This document shows, in pieces, positions 16,008-24,018 of a stretch of 40,322 bases of DNA. Origin of the DNA: Candidatus Goldiibacteriota bacterium (GTDB lineage Bacteria; Oederibacteriota; PGYV01); the NCBI GenBank assembly GCA_016937715.1, contig JAFGWA010000039.1:1-40322 (forward strand), in the 5' to 3' direction. The notes under the pieces are model-generated. The model ran no database searches, was not told the DNA's origin, and was given only the letters and a program-made list of their open reading frames with translations. The stretch's first letter is position 1. Every line of letters begins with the position of its first letter. The position numbers were made by a program, and so were the translations under genes.

Positions 16008-17390
16008 ATGAAACAGGACGGTATTTTTTCTTTACAGGTTCTGGCCGGATTTTTAGCGTTTATTCTCGCGCTTAATCCCCTGGCACTTGAAACTAAATGG
16101 GTTTTTGCCCTGATATGCGGCCTGGTGGTTCTGTTATCATATGTTAAGTCATGGGTCAACGGCCTCTTTATATCGCTGTTTTCTGTCTTTATTTTTTATT
16201 CCATGAACGGTTTAAAGGCGGCGGAATTATTTTTTTATATTGTTTCGCTTGCCGCCCTCTGTGTGCTTGCGGATTTTTCGGGTAAAATAAGAAAAAAACC
16301 TGAAACAAAAAGTTCTGACGACGACGAAAAAGAATTTGTAAATAAAGTGGTTAATTCCCTTATGCTTGCGCATGATATGCTGCGCGAGATTAAAGCGGAC
16401 ACTAATTCTCTTTCTGTAAGAAAAGTGCTTTCAAGGAATATAGAGTCTATAATGGGAATTAAACATATGTTTGTGTATTCAACAGAACCAAAAAAGGACG
16501 GGGTGCTTACCTCTGTTTTTTCCCACGGGGACATGCACGGCCAGATAAAAGATGAAATAGAGCCGGAAAAAATAAATGACCTTATGTTAAAAAATATCAG
16601 CGCCGATTCCACGGGTTTTATTTCTGCGGCGGCCGGCCTTAATGCGGTTATTGTACCGGTCTTTGACGAAAACAAACTGCGTGAAATAACGGTGGCGGTG
16701 CGAGAAAAGCCCTTCAGGGAAATTGACATTTATATACTTGAATTTTTCAGCGAGCAGGTCTTTATAATTATGGAAAAACACGCCCTTATTTCCAAACTTA
16801 AAGGCAATTATGAAAAAATAATACAGGCGCTGGCTATTGCAATAGACACAAAAGACCATGAAACACACGGGCATTCTATGGCCACGATGACCTACGCGAT
16901 AAAACTTGCGGAAAAACTTGGGCTGCCGGAAACTGAAAAAGAAAAAATACGGTATGCCTCGCTTCTGCACGATATAGGAAAAATAAATATAAGCAGCAGT
17001 ATTCTTAATAAACCGTCTTCGCTTACCAAGGAGGAATTCGGGGTAATAATGCAGCATCCCAAGGAAGGCGTTGATATTTTAAATAAACTGGATATATTTG
17101 ATGAGATTCTTCCTATTATTCTCTATCATCACGAGCATTTTGACGGTAAAGGGTATCCTTCAAACCTTAAAGGAGAGGAAATTCCGCTTGGAGCCAGAAT
17201 ATGTTCCATAGCGGATGCTTATTCCGTAATGCGTTCTGACAGGCCTTACAGAAAAGCCCTTACACAAGAAGCGGCAGTCAGCGAGCTGAAAAAATGTTCC
17301 GGAACGCAGTTTGATTCAAGGCTTGTGGGTAAGTTTCTTGAAATAATAAATGAAGAAAACGGCGGCGCCGGCGGGATTCAGCTGAACTGA
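16008..17390 (+). CDS. Membrane HD-GYP domain protein (putative cyclic-di-GMP phosphodiesterase)
   Basis: 460 residues. Three to four hydrophobic segments fill residues 8-95. A middle region (about 110-265) looks GAF-like, with secondary structure and length fitting but no clear ligand motif. A C-terminal HD-GYP domain (about 268-450) is complete: HGHS early, the metal pair His321-Asp322 in LLHDIGKIN, a conserved HP-x-EG, His374-His375 in YHHEHFDGKGYP (GYP at 382-384) and the SIADAYSVMRSDRPYR segment. HD-GYP enzymes degrade c-di-GMP to GMP. All metal ligands I look for are present, so it is probably active. cheR starts 1 nt after its stop codon. Confidence 0.93.
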   Translation: MKQDGIFSLQVLAGFLAFILALNPLALETKWVFALICGLVVLLSYVKSWVNGLFISLFSVFIFYSMNGLKAAELFFYIVSLAALCVLADFSGKIRKKPETKSSDDDEKEFVNKVVNSLMLAHDMLREIKADTNSLSVRKVLSRNIESIMGIKHMFVYSTEPKKDGVLTSVFSHGDMHGQIKDEIEPEKINDLMLKNISADSTGFISAAAGLNAVIVPVFDENKLREITVAVREKPFREIDIYILEFFSEQVFIIMEKHALISKLKGNYEKIIQALAIAIDTKDHETHGHSMATMTYAIKLAEKLGLPETEKEKIRYASLLHDIGKINISSSILNKPSSLTKEEFGVIMQHPKEGVDILNKLDIFDEILPIILYHHEHFDGKGYPSNLKGEEIPLGARICSIADAYSVMRSDRPYRKALTQEAAVSELKKCSGTQFDSRLVGKFLEIINEENGGAGGIQLN

Positions 17391-17391
17391 C

Positions 17392-18210
17392 ATGGATGAG
17401 ATTACCGCGTACCTTAAAATAAAGGAAAAGATACACGCTGACCGCGGCCTGGACGTCAGCCAGTATAAGGAAAATTATTTAAAAAGAAGGTTCGCGGTAA
17501 GGATGCGCGCGCTTGGGGCAAGGCTTTACGCTGATTATCTTAATGTGCTTGAAAGAGACAGCAGGGAAATGTCGGTGCTGCTGGACAAACTTACCATAAA
17601 TGTCACCGAATTTTTCAGGGATCCGGAAGTGTTCACGGTATTTGAAAATGAAATTCTGCCGAAGATGTTTGAAGAAAGTAAAAAAATAAAAGTTTGGAGC
17701 GCCGGCTGCAGTTCCGGTGAAGAGCCGTATTCAATAGCTGTTTCAATTGAAGAAACAATGGAAAGGCTGGGCGTAAAGGGTGTTGATTACGAGATTCACG
17801 CCACTGATATTGATGATGCAATCCTGTTCAGGGCTGTTGAAGGCAGATATGAAGGGCACACGCTTGATAATGTGGCCGCCAACAGGAAAGCAAAGTATTT
17901 TATAAAGGACGGCAATTACTTCAGGATTAAGGATTCAATAAAAAAGAAGGTAAAGTTTATCAGGGCTAACCTGATGAAACCATATTTAAAAGAGCAGTTT
18001 GACTTTGTTTTCTGCAGAAATGTGATAATATACTTTTCAAGGGAGCTGCAGAAAAGTGTGCTGCTGTTTTTTCATGAAGCGCTTAAAAAAAACGGAGTTT
18101 TTTTTATGGGAAAGACAGAGACCATGCTTCTGGAATACCGCGATAAGTTTAAGTGCATTAACATAAAAGAACGCATTTTTACAAAGCTGGAAGACGGAAA
18201 GGAAGAATAG
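17392..18210 (+). CDS. cheR: Chemotaxis protein methyltransferase CheR
   Basis: S-adenosylmethionine-dependent methylation of receptor glutamates. 272 residues with both domains: an N-terminal helical domain with the RRFAVRMRALG-type basic helix and LTINVTEFFRDPEVF, and a C-terminal SAM-binding Rossmann domain with KVWSAGCSSGEEPYSIA, HATDIDDAIL and FVFCRNVIIYF. There is no C-terminal TPR fusion; instead the next gene encodes a separate all-TPR protein. It works against CheB in the same operon on the single receptor at 24019. Confidence 0.97.
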   Translation: MDEITAYLKIKEKIHADRGLDVSQYKENYLKRRFAVRMRALGARLYADYLNVLERDSREMSVLLDKLTINVTEFFRDPEVFTVFENEILPKMFEESKKIKVWSAGCSSGEEPYSIAVSIEETMERLGVKGVDYEIHATDIDDAILFRAVEGRYEGHTLDNVAANRKAKYFIKDGNYFRIKDSIKKKVKFIRANLMKPYLKEQFDFVFCRNVIIYFSRELQKSVLLFFHEALKKNGVFFMGKTETMLLEYRDKFKCINIKERIFTKLEDGKEE

Positions 18211-19377
18211 ATGCAGACGGTACAGGACCATATAAACCTTGGCCTTGCCTTTACGGTAAGCAAGAATTTTGGGCAGGCTATTTCAGAGTTTGAAAGGGCG
18301 CTTTCAATTAATCCTGATGACGCGGAAGTGCATTCTCATCTTGCCAACGCGCTTGTTTTTAAAGGCGATTTTGAAAAAGGCGTGCAGGAATATGAAAAGG
18401 CTCTTAAACTTAACCCTATGAACATAAGCGCGCTTATGCGCCTTGGCAAACTGCACGCGAATATGGGTAAACATGAAAAAGCGCTTGAAGAATACAAAAA
18501 AGCGATTGAGATAAAGCCCAAAGACCTGGAATTAAAACACGCTCTTGGCGATCTTTACCTTAAAATGGATAATTATGAAGAAGCGCTTAAGATATACAGG
18601 GACATTCTGGATTTAAAACCCGATTACAGCGAAGTCAGGTTCAAAACAGGGTATATTTATGAAGCGCAGAAGAAACACATCGAAGCCGCCGCGGAATATG
18701 AAAGGGTGCTTAAAGCCAACCCTAAAAGTTCCGGGATAAATTCAATGCTGGGCAACGTGTTCAGGGAGCTTAAAGATTATTCCAAAGTAATAGAATATTA
18801 TGAAAAAGCCATTAAACTGAATCCCGCTGAAACAGGAGTGGCATATAACCTTGGAATTTTATATTACAATCAGGGTAAGTTTGAGCAGGCGTTAAAAGAA
18901 CTACAGCGCGCGAAAAATTCCATAATGACCTCCGAAATTTGCCTTCTTGTCGGGGAAATTTACGGGAAACTTGGGAAAAAGAAAGAGGCCATAGAAGAAT
19001 ACAAAAAAGTTGCTGAAATGGGAGCCGCAGACGCAGAGGTTCACAAGGCGCTTGGATTTATCTACATGGAAGAGGGACAGCAGGACGATGCTATCATTGA
19101 ATATAAAAAAGCTCTGGATAAAAAAGGCGATGATGTAACCATTCTTGAAAATATAGGGAATATTTATTATAAAAAAGTTATGTATAAAGAGGCAAAGGAA
19201 TATTTTTCAAAGTCAATTGAAAAGGGGCGTGAAAACGGGGATATTTATTACAAAATGGGAAATATGTCCCTTAAAGAAGGCAAAGCTGAAGACGCAAAAA
19301 AACACTGGAAAAAATCGCTGGAACTTAACCCGGAAAACGAGATAGTAAAAAAGAATTTAAAACTGCTGGGCGGTTAG
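18211..19377 (+). CDS. All-TPR protein (about 11 repeats)
   Basis: 388 residues almost entirely made of 34-residue tetratricopeptide repeats: I count 11 in a row from residue 3 to 376, most closing with a P-x-D/N or similar turn. No signal peptide or membrane segment, so it is cytoplasmic. It begins at the base after the cheR stop codon, strict translational coupling. Some CheR proteins in other bacteria carry a C-terminal TPR domain, so this may be a split-off partner scaffold of CheR. A solenoid of this length would form a superhelix suited to protein binding. The partners are unknown. Confidence 0.9.
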   Translation: MQTVQDHINLGLAFTVSKNFGQAISEFERALSINPDDAEVHSHLANALVFKGDFEKGVQEYEKALKLNPMNISALMRLGKLHANMGKHEKALEEYKKAIEIKPKDLELKHALGDLYLKMDNYEEALKIYRDILDLKPDYSEVRFKTGYIYEAQKKHIEAAAEYERVLKANPKSSGINSMLGNVFRELKDYSKVIEYYEKAIKLNPAETGVAYNLGILYYNQGKFEQALKELQRAKNSIMTSEICLLVGEIYGKLGKKKEAIEEYKKVAEMGAADAEVHKALGFIYMEEGQQDDAIIEYKKALDKKGDDVTILENIGNIYYKKVMYKEAKEYFSKSIEKGRENGDIYYKMGNMSLKEGKAEDAKKHWKKSLELNPENEIVKKNLKLLGG

Positions 19378-19384
19378 GCGGAAT

Positions 19385-19993
19385 ATGGAAACAATAAAAA
19401 AACAGGATAAAAGCCTGGGAACACTGCTTTTGCAGGCGGAATATATTACAAAAGAGCAGCTTGATGAAGCCCTGCGGGAACAGGCTTCCACAGGCGAGCA
19501 TCTGGGAAAAATCCTGGTAAAAAACGGCATAATCAAAGAACAGCAGATTATGGAAATGCTTAAGGGTATTCTTGTCGTAGTGTTTCAGGTACGCGAAGAA
19601 CTTTATGCCCTTGAAGTGGTTTTTTCCAAGGAAATTATAAAACCAAAAAAAATAATACCTGTTCCGGGCGTGCCTTCATATATCCTTGGGCTTATGGGGA
19701 TAAGGGAAGATGTGGTGCCGGTAATCAGTTTATCGATGAAAATCTTCGGAAAACAAAGCCCTATTGATGAAAATTCAAGGGTTATTATCGTGGAAGTAAA
19801 AGAAGAAAAAATAGGGCTTCTTGCGGATGGTGTTTATTCGGTGCGTAACTTTGAAGCGTCTGATTTTGAAAATGCTTCAAAACATAATTTTGATTCTGAT
19901 AAAAAATACATAGCGGGGATTATAAGGGACAAAGACAGGATAGTGACGCTTTTAAAACCGGAAGCTTTCGCTGAAAAGGATAATAAACCATAG
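19385..19993 (+). CDS. CheW-like adaptor with an N-terminal MshEN-like domain
   Basis: 202 residues. The first 60 hold two consecutive L-G-x-x-L motifs with following helices: LGTLLLQAEYITKEQLDEAL (11-30) and LGKILVKNGIIKEQQIMEML (40-59). This is the pattern of the MshEN / type II secretion ATPase N-terminal domain, members of which bind c-di-GMP. The canonical first residue Arg of each motif is Ser10 and His39 here, so binding is uncertain. From about 62 to 195 is a CheW fold (VVFQVREELYALEVVFSKEI, PVPGVPSYILGLMGIREDVV split across strands). CheW couples receptors to CheA. The fusion would let a nucleotide or protein signal act on the array. It overlaps the next gene by 1 nt. Confidence 0.88.
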   Translation: METIKKQDKSLGTLLLQAEYITKEQLDEALREQASTGEHLGKILVKNGIIKEQQIMEMLKGILVVVFQVREELYALEVVFSKEIIKPKKIIPVPGVPSYILGLMGIREDVVPVISLSMKIFGKQSPIDENSRVIIVEVKEEKIGLLADGVYSVRNFEASDFENASKHNFDSDKKYIAGIIRDKDRIVTLLKPEAFAEKDNKP

Positions 19994-22179
19994 TGGAAGA
20001 AAAAAACGATAATTCAAAACAGGAAAAAAAAGAAGACGCCGTATCTTTAAATAATCTTGGAGTGTATTATTATTCCAAGGGAATGTATCAGGAAGCTATA
20101 GAAAATTTTAAGAAAGCAATTGAAATGAATCCCACCTACACCCAGGCCCAGGAAAATCTGAAATCCGTAAATAAACAGACTGGTATATATGACCGGGCAA
20201 TCCTGGCATACCGGAAAGCGCTTCAGTTTTACGCGGGTGACCCGGAAGCCTATTATAACCTTGGCAACGCGTTAAGTTATACGGGGGATTATCAGGAGAG
20301 CCTTAAACTTTTAAACCGGGCGCTGGAATTAAATCCGGAACACCTGCTTGCCAGAAACCTTATGGGGATAATTTATAAAAATACAGGCGAATATGACAAA
20401 GCCGAAGCTGTCTTTAAAAAAGCGCTGGAACAGTATCCTAATTACTCGGAAATAAGGAATAATCTTGGCGAAACGCTTTATAAAAGGGGCATGTATGAAG
20501 AGGCGGAAAATGAACTGAAGAAAGCCATTCAGATAAACAAAGAATACGCCCTTGCGTATTATAATTTAAGTTTTGTGTACGGCGAACTTGGCAGGGATGA
20601 AGAAGCGCAGATGTGTTATAACAGGGCTATTGAACTTAACCCTTCATTTGTCCAGTCCAACAAAAGCCTGGTAATAGAGCATTATGATGAGAAATCACAG
20701 AAACGCGAAAAATTTGTGGAATCTATGAAAGAAGACAGAAAAGAAGAGGCTTATTACAACCTTGCTCGCGTAAATAAAATGAAAGGCTATATTGACGACG
20801 CGATAAGGGAGATTAAGAAAGCCATTTCACATAATGGAAGCAACCCTTTATACTATAATTTTTTTGGAGAGCTTTTGATTAAAAAGCACCTTTTAAGTGA
20901 TGCTATAGAGGTGTTTAAACAGACGCTGAAAATAGACCCGGCGCTTGTTGATGCTAAGGTTAATATTGCTGTGGCGTACAGGGAGATGGGAGATTATGCC
21001 AAAGCCCTTGCCGTTCTGGACGCGGTGGAAGAGGAAAACCCGGAATTCAGAAGGATAGAACTTGAAAGGGCCGTGATATTTATAAAGCAGGACCTTCTTG
21101 AAGACGCGGTAAAAAAGCTTACCGCCCACCTTGTAAAAGAGCCGTATGACAATGAAGCCCGCTATTATCTTGGCACATGTTATTATAAACAGAAAAGGTA
21201 TGATGAGGCGGTAACGGAATTCAGAAACGCCCTTGAAATGCAGCCGCATTACATGAGAAAACCGGAAGTGAATTTATACCTTGGGCTGGTTTTGACGGAT
21301 AAAGGAAGAAATGAAGAGGCTGTGATTGAATATCAGAAAGTAATTTCCATGCAGCCGTCAAACGCGGTGGCTTATAACAGTATGGGCGTGTCTTACAAGA
21401 ATATGGGCGATCTGGAAAAAGCGATAGAATATTATAAAAAAGCCGCCGAGATAGATCCAAAATACTTTAAAGCGTATAACAATCTGGGAGTGGCCTTTTA
21501 TAAAAAGAATTTTTTCATAGAAGCGCAGAAGTATTTTGAAAAAGCCCTTGAAATAGAGCCGGGGTATGAAGTTGCCAGGAAAAACCTTGAATCCGCCAAA
21601 AAGAAGGACATTGTATTTAAGGAAACCATATCAAAATTAAGTGAAAAAGCGGCAACGGAAGAAAAAAACCCCATTATTCACAGCGATTTAGCAGGCGCGT
21701 ATAGAAATACTGGACATTTGCGGGAGGCTATTGTAGAATATAAAAAAGTGCTTGATTTACAGCCTGATAACAGGGATGCCATTATAAATTTAGGGTCTGT
21801 TTATTATGAGACCGCCAAATATGATGAGGCCATAAAATGTTTTATTTCCGCCGTGTCCGGCAGCAGCAAAGACCCGGCGGCGCATATGAAGCTTGCTATG
21901 GCATATCAGAAGAAAGAATGGTGGGACGAGGCGGATATTGAATTCCACAAAACGATTGAAATTGACCCCAAAATGTCAGAGGCATATTTCAGGCTTGGGG
22001 AAGTTTTTCGCAATAAAAGCTGGTGGGATGAAGCCATTGAAATGTGGAAAAAATATATAGAATTGAATCCGGACAGCGAATTTGCCACACAGTCGCAGGA
22101 AAACATCCGAATGGTGGAAATATGGCGTAAAGAACTTATGCTTTCGCCTTCTGCCGGAAGAAAAAAGATTATTAAATGA
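19993..22179 (+). CDS. Large TPR protein (about 18 repeats)
   Basis: 728 residues starting with GTG, whose first base is the last base of the previous stop codon. I count about 18 TPR units in three blocks: residues about 14-220, 245-545 and 575-695. They are separated by two charged helical linkers. The last two repeats carry unusual Trp pairs (KKEWWDEADIEF and NKSWWDEAIEMW) that are absent elsewhere in it. No signal peptide. The last 4 nt overlap the PII gene. It is a cytoplasmic scaffold by appearance. Some TPR proteins bind glycosyltransferases (OGT-like), but no such domain is fused here. Confidence 0.9.
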   Translation: MEEKNDNSKQEKKEDAVSLNNLGVYYYSKGMYQEAIENFKKAIEMNPTYTQAQENLKSVNKQTGIYDRAILAYRKALQFYAGDPEAYYNLGNALSYTGDYQESLKLLNRALELNPEHLLARNLMGIIYKNTGEYDKAEAVFKKALEQYPNYSEIRNNLGETLYKRGMYEEAENELKKAIQINKEYALAYYNLSFVYGELGRDEEAQMCYNRAIELNPSFVQSNKSLVIEHYDEKSQKREKFVESMKEDRKEEAYYNLARVNKMKGYIDDAIREIKKAISHNGSNPLYYNFFGELLIKKHLLSDAIEVFKQTLKIDPALVDAKVNIAVAYREMGDYAKALAVLDAVEEENPEFRRIELERAVIFIKQDLLEDAVKKLTAHLVKEPYDNEARYYLGTCYYKQKRYDEAVTEFRNALEMQPHYMRKPEVNLYLGLVLTDKGRNEEAVIEYQKVISMQPSNAVAYNSMGVSYKNMGDLEKAIEYYKKAAEIDPKYFKAYNNLGVAFYKKNFFIEAQKYFEKALEIEPGYEVARKNLESAKKKDIVFKETISKLSEKAATEEKNPIIHSDLAGAYRNTGHLREAIVEYKKVLDLQPDNRDAIINLGSVYYETAKYDEAIKCFISAVSGSSKDPAAHMKLAMAYQKKEWWDEADIEFHKTIEIDPKMSEAYFRLGEVFRNKSWWDEAIEMWKKYIELNPDSEFATQSQENIRMVEIWRKELMLSPSAGRKKIIK

Positions 22180-22514
22180 AAAAAATAACCGTAATTATAG
22201 CACCTTCAAAGTTTGAAGCTTTAAGAAAGCGCATGATAGAAACCGGTGTGTGCGGGCTTACTGTAACCTCCGCTGAAGGTTTTGGGGTGCAGAAAAGCAA
22301 GCTTGAAAAGATGAAGGACAGGGACATTGCGGTGGAATTTCTGCCCAAGTCAAAAATTGAAATGGTGGTTAAAGACGCCGAAGCGGAAACTGTGATAAAA
22401 GAGATAATTGACTGCACCAGGACGGGCAGGATAGGCGACGGGAAAATTTTTATTTCTGAAATAACGGATGTTTTAAGGATAAGGACGGGCGAAAGAAAAG
22501 AAGATGCCCTTTGA
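22176..22514 (+). CDS. PII-family signal protein lacking the uridylylation tyrosine
   Basis: 112 residues, same numbering as E. coli GlnB. Nucleotide-site residues are in place: Thr29-Val-Thr31, Gly37, Gln39, Lys58, Gly87-Asp-Gly-Lys90, Arg101 and Arg103, with the closing TGRIGDGKIFI and VLRIRTGE motifs. The T-loop (about 37-55) is full length, but position 51, Tyr in classical GlnB/GlnK, is Ile, and the loop is rich in Lys and Asp. So ATP/ADP and 2-oxoglutarate sensing is expected while uridylylation is not. PII genes usually neighbour amtB or glnA. Here it lies between a TPR gene (ATGA overlap) and cheY (26 nt), implying input to the sensory pathway. Confidence 0.92.
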   Translation: MKKITVIIAPSKFEALRKRMIETGVCGLTVTSAEGFGVQKSKLEKMKDRDIAVEFLPKSKIEMVVKDAEAETVIKEIIDCTRTGRIGDGKIFISEITDVLRIRTGERKEDAL

Positions 22515-22540
22515 TATAAATATGATGCGGAGGAACTTAA

Positions 22541-22906
22541 ATGGCAAAAAGAGTATTAATAGCCGATGACGCGGCGTTTATGAGAATGATGCTTAAGAAT
22601 ATACTTACCGAGGGCGGGTATGAAGTTGTGGGCGAAGCCGGCAACGGGCGCGAAGCCGTTGAACTTTACAGAAAACTTCTGCCTGATATGCTTATTTCCG
22701 ACATGGTTATGCCGGAAATGGGAGGAATAGACACGTTAAGGGAGATAATAAAAGATTTTCCCAATGCCAATGTGCTTATCTGCAGCGCCATAGGGCAGCA
22801 GGCTCTTGTAATTGAAGCCATTCAGGCGGGGGCAAAGGATTATATCGTAAAACCGTTTGATCAGTCAAACGTGCTTGAAACCGTGGGAAAGATATTGGGT
22901 GCTTAA
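22541..22906 (+). CDS. cheY: CheY-like response regulator (first copy)
   Basis: 121-residue single receiver domain. It shows the acidic pair in LIADDAAFMR, the phospho-acceptor Asp in ISDMVMPEMGG, a Ser in ICSAIGQQ at the switch Thr/Ser position and Lys in IVKPF. It is closely related to the second receiver at 25765, sharing the GQQALVIEAIQAGAKD stretch almost exactly, so the two are paralogues. GGAGG lies upstream of ATG. The next gene is cheC, a CheY phosphatase, starting right after the stop codon. There is no output domain; it acts by protein contact. Confidence 0.95.
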   Translation: MAKRVLIADDAAFMRMMLKNILTEGGYEVVGEAGNGREAVELYRKLLPDMLISDMVMPEMGGIDTLREIIKDFPNANVLICSAIGQQALVIEAIQAGAKDYIVKPFDQSNVLETVGKILGA

Positions 22907-23527
22907 ATGGCCATTAAACTGAGCGATTTTCATAAAGACGCCCTTCGTGAAATGGGAAACATAGGTGCCGGCAACGCGGCCACCGCGCTTTCACAGCTTT
23001 TAGGAAAAGATGTTTCATTAAGTGTGCCCAAAGTGTTAATGGTTCCTGTTGATAAAATGGTGGACCGGATAGAATCAAAAAATGAAATTGTTGCCGCTGT
23101 TTATCTGAAAATTTTCGGGGATATTACAGGCAGGGCGCTTATGATTTTTCCGCAGAACAAGGTATTCTTAATTGTTGACCTTCTGATGAGGCGCCCCCTT
23201 GGCACCACAAAAGAGTTTGGGGAAAATGAACAGTCCGCTTTAAAAGAGATAGGAAATATTCTTATTTCGTCATATATGAATGCCATTGCAAAATTAATGG
23301 GGTTAAATTCAGTGCCTTCGGTGCCCGCGCTGGCCGTTGATATGGTGGAAGCGGTCTTTCAGACTGTTTCCGCGGAAATTGCGGAAACAGGTTCAGAGGC
23401 GCTTTTGATAGAAACTGATATGGTGGAAGAGACCGCGAAAATACAGGCGACTGTTTTTTTAATACCTGATGAAGAATCCATGAGAAAAATATTAAAGGCG
23501 CTTGATAATACGGCAAGCGGCGCCTGA
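22907..23527 (+). CDS. cheC: CheC-family CheY-P phosphatase (first copy)
   Basis: 206 residues. Two phosphatase helices, each with D/S-x3-E-x2-N, are intact: DALREMGNIGAGNAATALSQ near the N-terminus and SALKEIGNILISSYMNA in the middle. CheC with two active helices removes phosphate from CheY and binds CheD, as in Bacillus and Thermotoga. The gene begins immediately after cheY and is 7 nt before cheD, the classical functional trio. A second CheC paralogue lies at 29302. Confidence 0.95.
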   Translation: MAIKLSDFHKDALREMGNIGAGNAATALSQLLGKDVSLSVPKVLMVPVDKMVDRIESKNEIVAAVYLKIFGDITGRALMIFPQNKVFLIVDLLMRRPLGTTKEFGENEQSALKEIGNILISSYMNAIAKLMGLNSVPSVPALAVDMVEAVFQTVSAEIAETGSEALLIETDMVEETAKIQATVFLIPDEESMRKILKALDNTASGA

Positions 23528-23534
23528 AGAATAA

Positions 23535-24011
23535 ATGCCTGCTAAATGTATCAAGGTAGGTATGGGAGAGCTGCACACCGGACAAAGCGGTGATATATTA
23601 ACCGCGTACGGAATAGGTTCCTGTATTGTGGTGGTGTGTTTTGACGCTGAAAAACCGATGGCAGGAATGCTTCACGCAATGCTTCCGGAAAAGGCAGGAA
23701 AAGGTACGGACAAAAACAGATATGCCGATACGGGGATTGAAAATCTTGTTAAGGCAATGATAGATATGGGAGCGGGCATAAAAGAGATGCGCGCCAAGAT
23801 TTTTGGCGGAGCCAGGATGTTTGAAATAGGAAATCAGGAAGAATCCATAGGCAGCAGAAACGTTAGAAAGGCAAAAGCAATTCTTGAAAAAAAAGGAATC
23901 CCGATACTGGGAGAAGACACCGGAAACAATTACGGCAGGACAATAGAGTATTTTGTAACGGAAAAAAAAGCAAAAGTAAAAAGCTTCGGCAGGGATATTA
24001 AAATAGTGTGA
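23535..24011 (+). CDS. cheD: Chemoreceptor glutamine deamidase CheD
   Basis: 158 residues. The enzyme deamidates receptor glutamines and is regulated by CheC. The catalytic Cys is Cys30 in GIGSCIVV and the catalytic His is His47 in MLHAMLP, 17 residues apart as in the family. The KIFGGARMF and NYGRTIEYF segments are also typical. The Thr that completes the triad in Thermotoga CheD is at 23, one residue further from the Cys than I expect, which may be an alignment shift. Spacing of 7 nt to both neighbours. Confidence 0.95.
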   Translation: MPAKCIKVGMGELHTGQSGDILTAYGIGSCIVVVCFDAEKPMAGMLHAMLPEKAGKGTDKNRYADTGIENLVKAMIDMGAGIKEMRAKIFGGARMFEIGNQEESIGSRNVRKAKAILEKKGIPILGEDTGNNYGRTIEYFVTEKKAKVKSFGRDIKIV

Positions 24012-24018
24012 GGTAATA

